NCBI RefSeq assembly: GCF_015670405.1 | Contig: NZ_JADPBQ010000007.1 | Span: 69,674-133,673, forward strand | Reading direction: 5' to 3' | Length of the DNA stretch: 64,000 nt | Origin: Clostridium sp. 1001271B_151109_B4 | Lineage (GTDB): Bacteria; Bacillota; Clostridia; Clostridiales; Clostridiaceae | Shown: one piece after another, positions 16,533 to 24,074 of the stretch | Layout of the letters: each line of letters begins with the position of its first letter | Numbering within the stretch: the first letter of the stretch is position 1 | Notes under the pieces: generated by a model | Database searches by the model: none | The model's input: the letters and a program-made list of their open reading frames with translations, nothing else | Told to the model about the DNA's origin: nothing | Translations under genes and position numbers: made by a program

Positions 16533-18029
16533 TTAACATCTTCCATACATTTTTGTATACTTGTAAATTTTATCCGCTAATTCAGTAGTATAACTTCCTT
16601 CTTTAGCTCTCCATTTCCAGTTATTACCTAAGGTTGATGGAAAGTTAACCCTTGTCTCATTTCCAAGGTTTAAGAAATCTTGCATTAATGCTACTGAAAC
16701 ATTTGCAACACTACCCCAAGCACCTCTTATAAAGCCCCAATTATATCCCTCTTCTTCTGATAACGCTAAATATTCTTTACAATATTCAACATCACTCTTA
16801 CTTCCTGTTAATTCAAACCAACCTCTAAAAGTATCATTATCATGAGTTCCTGTATATGCTATACAATTTCTTGTATAAGTATGAGGTAAATAATTACTTT
16901 CTTCTCTTGCATCAAAAGCAAATTGTAATACCTTCATTCCTGGGAATCCTGTTTCTTGTAAGAAATCAATAACTTCATCTGTTAAATACCCTAAATCTTC
17001 TGCAATAACATTTATTTCTCCTAATGTTTCTTTAATTGCCTTAAATAACTTAATTCCAGGTCCTTTTACCCACTTACCATTAATAGCTGTATCTTCTCCA
17101 TAAGGAATTTCCCAATAGCTCTCAAAACCTCTAAAATGATCAATTCTAACTACATCATAAATCTTTAAACTTTCCTCTACTCTTTTAATCCACCACTTAT
17201 AGCCTGTCTTCTCCATATAGTTCCAATCATAAAGAGGATTTCCCCATAATTGTCCTGTTTCTGAAAAAGCATCTGGTGGACATCCAGCTACTGATATTGG
17301 CTTTAACGTATCTTCATATATTAAATATGCTTCTGGATTACTCCATACATCAGCACTATCTTCAGCTACATATATAGGAATATCACCTATAATATTTATT
17401 CCTTTTTCATTAGCATAACTCTTTAATTCATTCCATTGTCTAAAGAATAAGAATTGAATAAAAGACCAAAATCCTATTTCATCAGACAACTCTTCTCTAT
17501 ATCTATTAATTGCTTCTGGTTCTCTCTTCTTAATATCTTCATCCCACTCTTGCCAGCTAACTAGTCCAAATCTACCTTTAACCGCCATATAAAGTGAATA
17601 ATCATCTAACCATGAATTATTTTCTTTTATAAATTTTTCAAATTTATCTTTTAAATCTATATTATTTAACCTTTTAAAATTTTCATAAGCTCTTTTTAAT
17701 ACTATATATTTAACTTCATATAAACGACCATAATCAATATACTCTTCGTTATCTCCATAATTTTCATTTACATAATCTTCTTCATTAAGAATTCCCTCTT
17801 TATTTAAAATATCAAAGTCTATGAAATATGGGTTTCCCGCAAATGCTGAAAATGATTGATAAGGAGAATCTCCATATCCCGTCTGTCCTAAAGGCAATAT
17901 TTGCCAGTATTTTAACCCTGATTTAAATAAAAATTCAACATATTCATATGCCTCCTTACCAAAAGTCCCTATTCCAAACTTTCCTGGTAAAGATGCTATA
18001 TGCATTATAACCCCTGCACTTCTTTCCAT
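16533..18029 (-). CDS. malQ: 4-Alpha-glucanotransferase (amylomaltase)
   Basis: The 498-residue enzyme belongs to GH77. It has the opening SAGVIMHIASLPGKFGIG, the nucleophile region VVRIDHFRGFESYW, the acid/base region VIAEDLGYLT and AYTGTHDNDT. It transfers glucan segments between maltodextrins and releases glucose, in the cytoplasm. AAAGGAGC lies before the ATG. It follows the LacI-type repressor gene in the same direction by 68 bases, so it is probably in that operon and controlled by it. Confidence 0.95.
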   Translation of the reverse strand: MERSAGVIMHIASLPGKFGIGTFGKEAYEYVEFLFKSGLKYWQILPLGQTGYGDSPYQSFSAFAGNPYFIDFDILNKEGILNEEDYVNENYGDNEEYIDYGRLYEVKYIVLKRAYENFKRLNNIDLKDKFEKFIKENNSWLDDYSLYMAVKGRFGLVSWQEWDEDIKKREPEAINRYREELSDEIGFWSFIQFLFFRQWNELKSYANEKGINIIGDIPIYVAEDSADVWSNPEAYLIYEDTLKPISVAGCPPDAFSETGQLWGNPLYDWNYMEKTGYKWWIKRVEESLKIYDVVRIDHFRGFESYWEIPYGEDTAINGKWVKGPGIKLFKAIKETLGEINVIAEDLGYLTDEVIDFLQETGFPGMKVLQFAFDAREESNYLPHTYTRNCIAYTGTHDNDTFRGWFELTGSKSDVEYCKEYLALSEEEGYNWGFIRGAWGSVANVSVALMQDFLNLGNETRVNFPSTLGNNWKWRAKEGSYTTELADKIYKYTKMYGRC

Positions 18030-18097
18030 ATAATTCTGCTCCTTTTATCACGATAATTTTAATTGATTATATTATATTTACATTAATAAATATCTTA

Positions 18098-19114
18098 TTA
18101 TTTATTAAAACTAGAACTTGACTCTCTCTCCAAAAGCTCTGTATCTAATAAAATATGTTTATTTTCTCCTTTACCCATTAAAAGCTCAAATAATATCTCT
18201 ACACTCTTCTCTGCCATTTCTTTTTTAGGTTGCTTTATAGTAGAAATTCCTGGATTGTAATAACAACTAATATCCATACCATCAAATCCTAAAATAGATA
18301 CATCTTTGCCTACAACCAACCCACTATCTACAACAGCCCTAGCTGCTCCTACAGCCATAAAGTCTGAAATTGCAAAAATTGCAGTAATATCTTTTCTACG
18401 CTCTAAAAACTTTAATGTTTCTTCGTAAGCCCTCTTAGTGTCATAATCTCCAATAAGTAAATTATCATCATTTACTTCAATATTATATTCCCTTAAAGCC
18501 TTTATATATCCCTTATATCTCCACCAACTAACACAAAAGTCATTTTCTTCACCTATCATTAATGCTATGTTTTTATGGCCTTTTTTTATAAGATACTCCG
18601 TAGCAGAATATGAGGCTTGAAGATTATCTATCCCTACAGTAGAATATTTATCTCTACCTAAAGGAGATACAGTATTAACTGAAGTTAAGACTACTGGAAC
18701 ATCAATGTTCCTAAAACTATCTTCATCTAAATCAATAAAGTTACCTCCAAGACAGATTATTCCTTGTAATCTCTTTTCTTTTACAAATGAAATTATATTT
18801 TCTACTTCCTGCTCTAACACATAATCATTTTGTTGTAAAATCATTGTATAATTCTTTTCGTTAATTTTGCTTCCAATAACATTAATAAGCTCAGAGAAAA
18901 ATGGATTAAAAACCCCTTTTACTAAAACTCCTATGTTTTTAGTACTATTTTGTTTTAATATTCTAGCACTATTATTGGGTACATAATTGCTTTCTCTAAT
19001 AACCGCTAAAACTTTTTCACGAGTACTTTCTTTTACATCAGGATGATTATTTAAAACACGGGACACAGTGCTAACTCCGACCCCTGATATTCTTGCGATA
19101 TCTCTTATATTCAT
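18098..19114 (-). CDS. LacI-family transcriptional repressor, probable maltose/maltodextrin regulator
   Basis: The ATG at 19114 lies 7 bases from GGAGG (19122-19126); an adjacent TTG is too close to it. The 338-residue protein has a LacI helix-turn-helix (NIRDIARISGVGVSTVSRVL) with the hinge helix near 45-58, then a periplasmic-binding-like sensor domain. The regulated sugar is inferred from the malQ neighbour. Three palindromic sites with central CG, typical of LacI-family operators, lie in front of this gene and of the upstream CdaR gene, so this protein probably controls both and itself. Confidence 0.9.
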   Translation of the reverse strand: MNIRDIARISGVGVSTVSRVLNNHPDVKESTREKVLAVIRESNYVPNNSARILKQNSTKNIGVLVKGVFNPFFSELINVIGSKINEKNYTMILQQNDYVLEQEVENIISFVKEKRLQGIICLGGNFIDLDEDSFRNIDVPVVLTSVNTVSPLGRDKYSTVGIDNLQASYSATEYLIKKGHKNIALMIGEENDFCVSWWRYKGYIKALREYNIEVNDDNLLIGDYDTKRAYEETLKFLERRKDITAIFAISDFMAVGAARAVVDSGLVVGKDVSILGFDGMDISCYYNPGISTIKQPKKEMAEKSVEILFELLMGKGENKHILLDTELLERESSSSFNK

Positions 19115-19151
19115 CAATATACCTCCTCAAAAAATATTTTTAAATATTTAT

Positions 19152-19163
19152 GGTATCGTTACC
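19152..19163. promoter_or_regulatory. LacI-type operator 2, before the repressor gene
   Basis: GGTATCGTTACC is a near-perfect dyad around a central CG and lies 37 bases upstream of the repressor start. It shares the pattern GGTAYCGTTWYC with the sites at 19325 and 20464. No strong promoter is placed right at it, so it may act as a roadblock. Confidence 0.65.
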
Positions 19164-19171
19164 TATTAAAT

Positions 19172-19200
19172 CAAAAAAAAATCTGACGTGGACCACACCA
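19172..19200 (-). terminator. Possible attenuator between operator 1 and the LacI-type gene
   Basis: On the minus strand TGGTGT and ACGTCA can pair (with two G-U pairs) around GGTCC, followed by GATTTTTTTTT. The stem is weak but the T run is long. It lies about 135 bases after the promoter at 19344-19372, so some transcripts may end here before the repressor gene. Confidence 0.4.
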
Positions 19201-19324
19201 AAAATATTTTTATATTGGAGTGCTTCACTAATCTTAGTAAATCTTACACTAATGAGTCACCTATGTCTATACTTGATTAAATAATACTTACACTAAATAT
19301 ACTTGTTTTAAATACCATCCATTC

Positions 19325-19372
19325 GGTACCGTTTCCAAATATAATTGTATCTTATAATTTTAATATTTTCAA
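19325..19372 (-). promoter_or_regulatory. Promoter with LacI-type operator 1
   Basis: On the minus strand a -35 TTGAAA (19367-19372) and a -10 TACAAT (19344-19349) are 17 bases apart. Seven bases later comes GGAAACGGTACC (19325-19336), placed at the expected transcription start. A bound repressor there would block initiation. The transcript would lead into the LacI-type gene and malQ. Confidence 0.7.
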
Positions 19373-19374
19373 TA

Positions 19375-20319
19375 TCAAAATTGTTTTTTTATTCCTAAAT
19401 AAAAAAACATTATTCTTACCAACATTGCATTATTAAATTCCCTTATATCATAGGAAGTAATTTTCTGTATCTTATCTAATCTATATAGCAATGTATTTCT
19501 ATGGATAAACAATTCTTTAGCCGCTTTACTAGTGTTTAAGCCACACTTAAAATATATTTCTATTGTTCTTATCATTTCTTCATCTAAGTTTGCTATTTTA
19601 GAAGCAAATTTTTCATACATTTTAATTTTCATCTCATCTGAAATTGAATCAACTATTACTTCTAAGATCAATTTATTATCATCAAAAATATCTCCATTAA
19701 CTTCATATTTTAATGCTACTTGGATTTTTTTAAGATTTTCAATATATGCTTGTCTTATCTTTTTATAATTCTCTACTTCACAATAACTTATATAGCACTT
19801 TTTATTTAATTCAGTATTTATAATTTCTTTTATACTTCGTGCATGACTAATAGTTTCTTGCAAATCCCCTGTTACTATTACATTTCCATTATACGGAATT
19901 ACCTCTACTTCAACATCTCTATATACTTTCTTAATGCATTCTAATATATGAGTAGTATCTCCCTCAATAAATATATTCATTAATTGAAATTTTCCATTTA
20001 ATCGTGGCCATGTATCCAATATTATTGATTTTTCCACCTCATTATCATCTAATAATATAGAAATTAAATTTTCTTTTTCAATAACTATGTTTTTAAGGGC
20101 ACTTTCTAAACAAAACATTAATAAATTAATTGCTAGGTTATGTTGATTATTTACCATAACCTTATAATCTACTCCTTTATATTTAATCGCTCTTTCTACA
20201 GTATTATTTGCACATTTAAACTTAGGTGTAGTATATTTACCAACTCCATCGATATTTAATTGAAACGGTATTTGTGAATTGTTATATATTTCATTAACTA
20301 AGGCAGCCATGTTTCTCAA
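19375..20319 (-). CDS. CdaR/PucR-type transcriptional regulator, copy 1
   Basis: The 314-residue protein ends in a PucR-type helix-turn-helix (about 258-300, KCGLNTSKAAKELFIHRNTL then YRLDKIQK). The rest looks like a sensor region without a recognised catalytic motif. It is a clear paralogue of the next gene, with the two matching along the whole length. The start is TTG at 20319, behind GGAGGAG; the paralogue aligns at exactly this residue, which supports it. It is the first gene after operator 3, so it is probably repressed by the LacI-type protein. Family members sense sugar acids or other metabolites; the ligand here is unknown. Confidence 0.8.
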   Translation of the reverse strand: MRNMAALVNEIYNNSQIPFQLNIDGVGKYTTPKFKCANNTVERAIKYKGVDYKVMVNNQHNLAINLLMFCLESALKNIVIEKENLISILLDDNEVEKSIILDTWPRLNGKFQLMNIFIEGDTTHILECIKKVYRDVEVEVIPYNGNVIVTGDLQETISHARSIKEIINTELNKKCYISYCEVENYKKIRQAYIENLKKIQVALKYEVNGDIFDDNKLILEVIVDSISDEMKIKMYEKFASKIANLDEEMIRTIEIYFKCGLNTSKAAKELFIHRNTLLYRLDKIQKITSYDIREFNNAMLVRIMFFYLGIKKQF

Positions 20320-20463
20320 ACTATCTCCTCCTAATACCTTATATACTAATAGTGTTTTGATAAGTCATTTTCACTTAGCTTAAGGAATATTTCTACCAAT
20401 TAAAATAAATATCTTGGTAGAAATATTAGGAGATTCTAATCACCCTTAAACTCATAGTTCCTC

Positions 20464-20510
20464 GGTATCGTTTTCAATGTTATTATATACCATTTTCAAA
20501 ATATTCTCAA
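20464..20510 (-). promoter_or_regulatory. Promoter with LacI-type operator 3, before CdaR copy 1
   Basis: On the minus strand a -35 TTGAGA (20505-20510) and a -10 TATAAT (20482-20487) are 17 bases apart. Six bases later comes GAAAACGATACC (20464-20475), again at the transcription start. The geometry is almost the same as at operator 1. Confidence 0.72.
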
Positions 20511-21448
20511 GATTTTTTTTCTTTCCAAATAAAGAAAATAATTTTTAACAGTACAGCATCATTAAAATTTCTTATATCATAGTTTGTATATTTTTGAATC
20601 TTATCTAATCTATAAATCAATGTATTTCTATGAATATATAATTCTTTTGCGGCTTCACTTAAATTTAATCCACATTTAAAGAAAACTTCCATAGTTCTTA
20701 TCATTTCATTATCTAATTTTGATATTCCTGTTTCAAATCTATCATATACACCTTTTTTCATTTCTTCAGAAACTGAATCTATTATTTCTTCTAAAATAAG
20801 CTTGTTCGCATCAAATATGCAATCAATAATATTATATTTAAATGCTAAATCAATTTTATATCTTGTATCATCATAATGTTTTTTTAATGCTAAATAGTTT
20901 TCAACATAGCAATAACTAATATAACACTTACAAATAATTACACTTTCTATAGTATCCTTAATACTTTTAGCGTGCTCTAGCATATCTTCAAACTTTCCAA
21001 GCATAAGGATTTGCCCCTTATAATCGATAATATCCACTTCACTACAAGAATATCCTTGTTTAAGATAGGATATTATTTCATCCTTATAATTATCAATATA
21101 TATGTTAATTAAATCAAAATCCTTTGTTAGCACTGGCCAACTAGCTTTAATTACCTCTTCTTCAATTTCCCTACCATCTAACAATGCTGAAATAATGCTC
21201 TTTTTATTTAAAAATACTTTATTTAACTTTTCCTCTACATAAAGTTGTAATAAATCAATTGTAACACTAAATGCTGCATTTATCTTGATGCAGCACTCAG
21301 TGTTATTATTAACAAATGTTTTATTAACTTCATTTTGAGCAATTTCAAATTGCGGTGTAGAATATTCTCCTACATCTTGCATTATTAATTGGAAAGGTAT
21401 TTTACAACTGTTATATACTTCATTTACCAGTTTCTCAATACACTTCAC
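20507..21448 (-). CDS. CdaR/PucR-type transcriptional regulator, copy 2
   Basis: The 313-residue protein has the same layout as the downstream copy: a variable N-terminal sensor part beginning LVNEVYNSCKIPFQL and a C-terminal PucR helix-turn-helix (KCGLNLSEAAKELYIHRNTL then YRLDKIQK). The start is GTG at 21448 behind GGAGGAG. It follows the ABC ATPase gene by 25 bases and is probably cotranscribed with it. The pair most likely arose by tandem duplication and then diverged mainly in the N-terminal half, which suggests different ligands. Their target genes are not evident. Confidence 0.8.
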   Translation of the reverse strand: MKCIEKLVNEVYNSCKIPFQLIMQDVGEYSTPQFEIAQNEVNKTFVNNNTECCIKINAAFSVTIDLLQLYVEEKLNKVFLNKKSIISALLDGREIEEEVIKASWPVLTKDFDLINIYIDNYKDEIISYLKQGYSCSEVDIIDYKGQILMLGKFEDMLEHAKSIKDTIESVIICKCYISYCYVENYLALKKHYDDTRYKIDLAFKYNIIDCIFDANKLILEEIIDSVSEEMKKGVYDRFETGISKLDNEMIRTMEVFFKCGLNLSEAAKELYIHRNTLIYRLDKIQKYTNYDIRNFNDAVLLKIIFFIWKEKKS

Positions 21449-21473
21449 AATATCTCCTCCAACGAATTAATTA

Positions 21474-22583
21474 TTATACAATTCTTAATTCTGTTTCTTT
21501 ATCAAATACATGCAATTTTTCTGCCTTTAAGTAAAGATTTGCTACTTCACCAATCTTTAATTCTGTACTACCTTCAATTTTAATGTTCATTGGGCTATTT
21601 CCACATTTAGTGTAGATGTAACTTTCTGAACCCATAAGTTCGATAACTTCTACATGACCTTTTACAATACTTCCTGGATTAGCTGCAATTAACTCTGCAT
21701 TGTCACTTAAATGCTCTGGTCTAATACCAAATGTTACTGACTTACCAACATATCCAGATTTAATTAATGTTTCAGCCTTTTCAGCTGGTAATGTTATTTT
21801 ATTTTCACCAAATACAGCAAAAACATCATTTCCATTCTTTTCTACTTTACCTTCTAAGAAGTTCATTTGAGGACTTCCTATAAATCCTGCTACAAAAAGA
21901 TTTGCTGGATTATTGTAAATATTTATTGGAGAATCAACTTGTTGAATAACTCCATCTTTCATTACAACAATTCTAGTTCCCATTGTCATAGCTTCTACTT
22001 GGTCATGTGTTACATATATAAATGTAGTTTGTAACTTTCTATATAACTTAGTTATTTCTGTTCTCATTTGAACTCTTAATTTAGCATCTAAGTTTGATAA
22101 AGGTTCATCCATTAAGAATACTTTAGGATGTCTTACAATAGCTCTTCCTAACGCAACTCTTTGTCTTTGACCTCCTGATAAAGCCTTTGGCTTTCTCTTT
22201 AATAAATGTTCAATATCTAATATTTTAGCTGCTTCAGTTACCTTTTGTTCTATTTCAGCTTTAGGAACTTTTCTTAACTTTAATGCAAATGCCATATTAT
22301 CGAATACTGTCATATGTGGATATAATGCATAGTTTTGGAAAACCATAGCTATATCTCTTTCCTTAGGTTCGACATCATTAACTAGCCTGTCCCCAATATA
22401 TAATTCTCCTTTAGAGATATCTTCAAGACCTGCAATCATTCTTAAAGTTGTTGACTTACCACATCCTGATGGCCCAACAAATACTATAAATTCTTTATCT
22501 TCTATTTCTAAATTAAAATCTTTAACCGCTGTTACGTCTCCTGGATATATTTTGTAAATATGTTGTAATGATAAATTTGCCAT
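21474..22583 (-). CDS. ugpC: Multi-sugar ABC transporter ATPase (MsmX/UgpC/MalK type)
   Basis: The 369-residue ATPase has Walker A GPSGCGKST (37-45), signature LSGGQ (135-139), Walker B FLMDEP (156-161) and a C-terminal TOBE/MalK regulatory domain from about 235. It powers sugar import. No binding protein or permease gene is beside it, which fits a shared ATPase that serves several carbohydrate importers, as MsmX does in Bacillus. GGAGG precedes the ATG. Its link with malQ and the regulators suggests maltodextrin-type substrates. The choice between the names msmX, msmK, malK and ugpC is not settled by sequence. Confidence 0.88.
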   Translation of the reverse strand: MANLSLQHIYKIYPGDVTAVKDFNLEIEDKEFIVFVGPSGCGKSTTLRMIAGLEDISKGELYIGDRLVNDVEPKERDIAMVFQNYALYPHMTVFDNMAFALKLRKVPKAEIEQKVTEAAKILDIEHLLKRKPKALSGGQRQRVALGRAIVRHPKVFLMDEPLSNLDAKLRVQMRTEITKLYRKLQTTFIYVTHDQVEAMTMGTRIVVMKDGVIQQVDSPINIYNNPANLFVAGFIGSPQMNFLEGKVEKNGNDVFAVFGENKITLPAEKAETLIKSGYVGKSVTFGIRPEHLSDNAELIAANPGSIVKGHVEVIELMGSESYIYTKCGNSPMNIKIEGSTELKIGEVANLYLKAEKLHVFDKETELRIV

Positions 22584-22770
22584 TCTTTATTCCTCCCATA
22601 AATTAACTTCTAAATTTATTAACTTCACTTGATATATTTATTGTACAACTTGTAACTATTTTCATCCATATTCAATATTTACAAATATGTTGCCTTTATT
22701 TTGTATATTTTTCTAAAACTATTATTAAAATGATATTTTTACTTTTTCTATATTATATAATAAACTAAAA

Positions 22771-22799
22771 GGCATATAGAAAATAACTTTCTATATGCC
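22771..22799 (-). terminator. Terminator downstream of tpx and the small broken frame
   Basis: Arms GGCATATAGAAA and TTTCTATATGCC form a 12-bp stem followed on the minus strand by TTTTAGTTT. Confidence 0.85.
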
Positions 22800-22815
22800 T
22801 TTATAACAATTTATA

Positions 22816-22926
22816 TTATTTATTCTCCCTCTCCATTTGCTTTTTTAATTCATGAGCAAATTCTTTTTCTTCTTTTCTGTCTTCATAATGAATTTTCATT
22901 TCTTCAATTCATTCTTTTATACTCAT
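22816..22926 (-). pseudogene. Small 36-residue frame broken by an in-frame TGA
   Basis: An ATG at 22926 has AAAAGGAGA at good distance. The frame reads MSIKE, then TGA (22909-22911), then IEEMKIHYEDRKEEKEFA, and ends in a TAA at 22816-22818. The part after TGA is charged and helix-like, as in many small cytoplasmic proteins, and the frame runs right up to the terminator. One base change from TGG (Trp) to TGA would explain it. A restart at the inner ATG (codon 10) has a poor site. It could be a fresh pseudogene, a sequencing error, or recoding. I do not recognise the family. Confidence 0.5.
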
Positions 22927-22949
22927 AATAAAATCTCCTTTTATAATAA

Positions 22950-23435
22950 TTATTTTACGGCATCTAATACCTTTTCATAATTTGGTTCATTTATTACGTC
23001 ATTACAATATTCAACATATGTAATTTTATTATTTTCATCCACTACAAATATAGCCCTAGTTAAAAATCCAAATTCTTGTATCAATGTTCCATATTGCTTA
23101 CCAAAGCTTTTTTGCTTAAAATCTGATACTGTTTTTACTCTATCAACTCCAGCATTTCCACACCATCTTACTTGTGCAAATGGTAAATCCATTGATACTA
23201 CATACACTGTAACATCATTTAACTTTGAAGCCTCTTCATTAAACTTTCTTACCTCCATATCACATACAGAAGTATCTATTGATGGTACAGTTACAAATAT
23301 TCTCTTTCCATTCGTATCACTTAATTTTACATCCTTTAAAGTATTATCTACCACTAAGAAATCTGGTGCATCATCTCCTACTTTAAGCATATTTCCAACA
23401 AGTGTAATAGGATCACCATTAAATGTTATTTGCAT
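22950..23435 (-). CDS. tpx: Thiol peroxidase (2-Cys peroxiredoxin, Tpx type)
   Basis: The 161-residue protein has the Tpx active site TVPSIDTSVCDMEV with peroxidatic C58 and resolving C92 in QVRWCGNAG. It reduces hydrogen and alkyl peroxides in the cytoplasm using thioredoxin. Spacing of the two cysteines (34 residues) equals that in E. coli Tpx. GGGAGGT precedes the ATG. Downstream in the same direction lie the small broken frame and a terminator. Confidence 0.94.
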   Translation of the reverse strand: MQITFNGDPITLVGNMLKVGDDAPDFLVVDNTLKDVKLSDTNGKRIFVTVPSIDTSVCDMEVRKFNEEASKLNDVTVYVVSMDLPFAQVRWCGNAGVDRVKTVSDFKQKSFGKQYGTLIQEFGFLTRAIFVVDENNKITYVEYCNDVINEPNYEKVLDAVK

Positions 23436-23511
23436 AAATTATACCTCCCTTAAACTTATTAATACTTGCTACATTAATATAATTCCCCAATAGGATGTAA
23501 TTTTATTATAT

Positions 23512-23964
23512 TTATAGTTCTATCCACTCACTTATGGTATTTTCTTTCATAAACCCTTTCTTTTTATATAGTTCATAAGCTACCTTATTTTTCTCAATTA
23601 CTATTAGTCCTATTTTATCAACATTTTTATCAACTAGAAATTTTATAGCAGTTTCTAAAAGATTTTTCCCAAATCCTTTACTTCTATATCTTTTAAGTAA
23701 ACCTATATCAAAAACACCTTCATTATTTTCAATTTCCGCATTCATAAATCCAATTATTTTGTTATTATCTTTAACCACAAAATAATATTTATTATCATTT
23801 TCGTTATTTAAATATTCATTAAGTCCTTCATTATCTAACCAAGTGCCATGAGGCATATCACTAAATGAATCATTATATACCTCTTGATACCTTTTTGAAT
23901 TTTCTTTTGTTAATACTTCTAAATTTAATGTTTTCTCTCTGATAGTTTTATCAGTTAACTTCAT
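23512..23964 (-). CDS. GNAT-family N-acetyltransferase
   Basis: The 150-residue protein has the acetyl-CoA binding loop in RYRSKGFGKNLLETAIKFL (about 99-117) and the GNAT ending YELYKKKGF. It transfers an acetyl group to an unknown amine. No strong ribosome binding site precedes the ATG at 23964. The gene sits alone between tpx and the molybdopterin enzyme, so context gives no substrate. Confidence 0.8.
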   Translation of the reverse strand: MKLTDKTIREKTLNLEVLTKENSKRYQEVYNDSFSDMPHGTWLDNEGLNEYLNNENDNKYYFVVKDNNKIIGFMNAEIENNEGVFDIGLLKRYRSKGFGKNLLETAIKFLVDKNVDKIGLIVIEKNKVAYELYKKKGFMKENTISEWIEL

Positions 23965-24041
23965 CTTAATTGCAGAATAACTTTTATTAATTCCATTAAT
24001 TTAGAACAATTATAAATTGAAAATTTCACTTAAAAGAAAAA

Positions 24042-24060
24042 GCCAGCATAAAATGCTGAC
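24042..24060 (-). terminator. Terminator of the molybdopterin oxidoreductase gene
   Basis: On the minus strand arms GTCAGCA and TGCTGGC pair and are followed by TTTTTCTTTT. Confidence 0.8.
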
Positions 24061-24074
24061 TCATAAATTAATCA

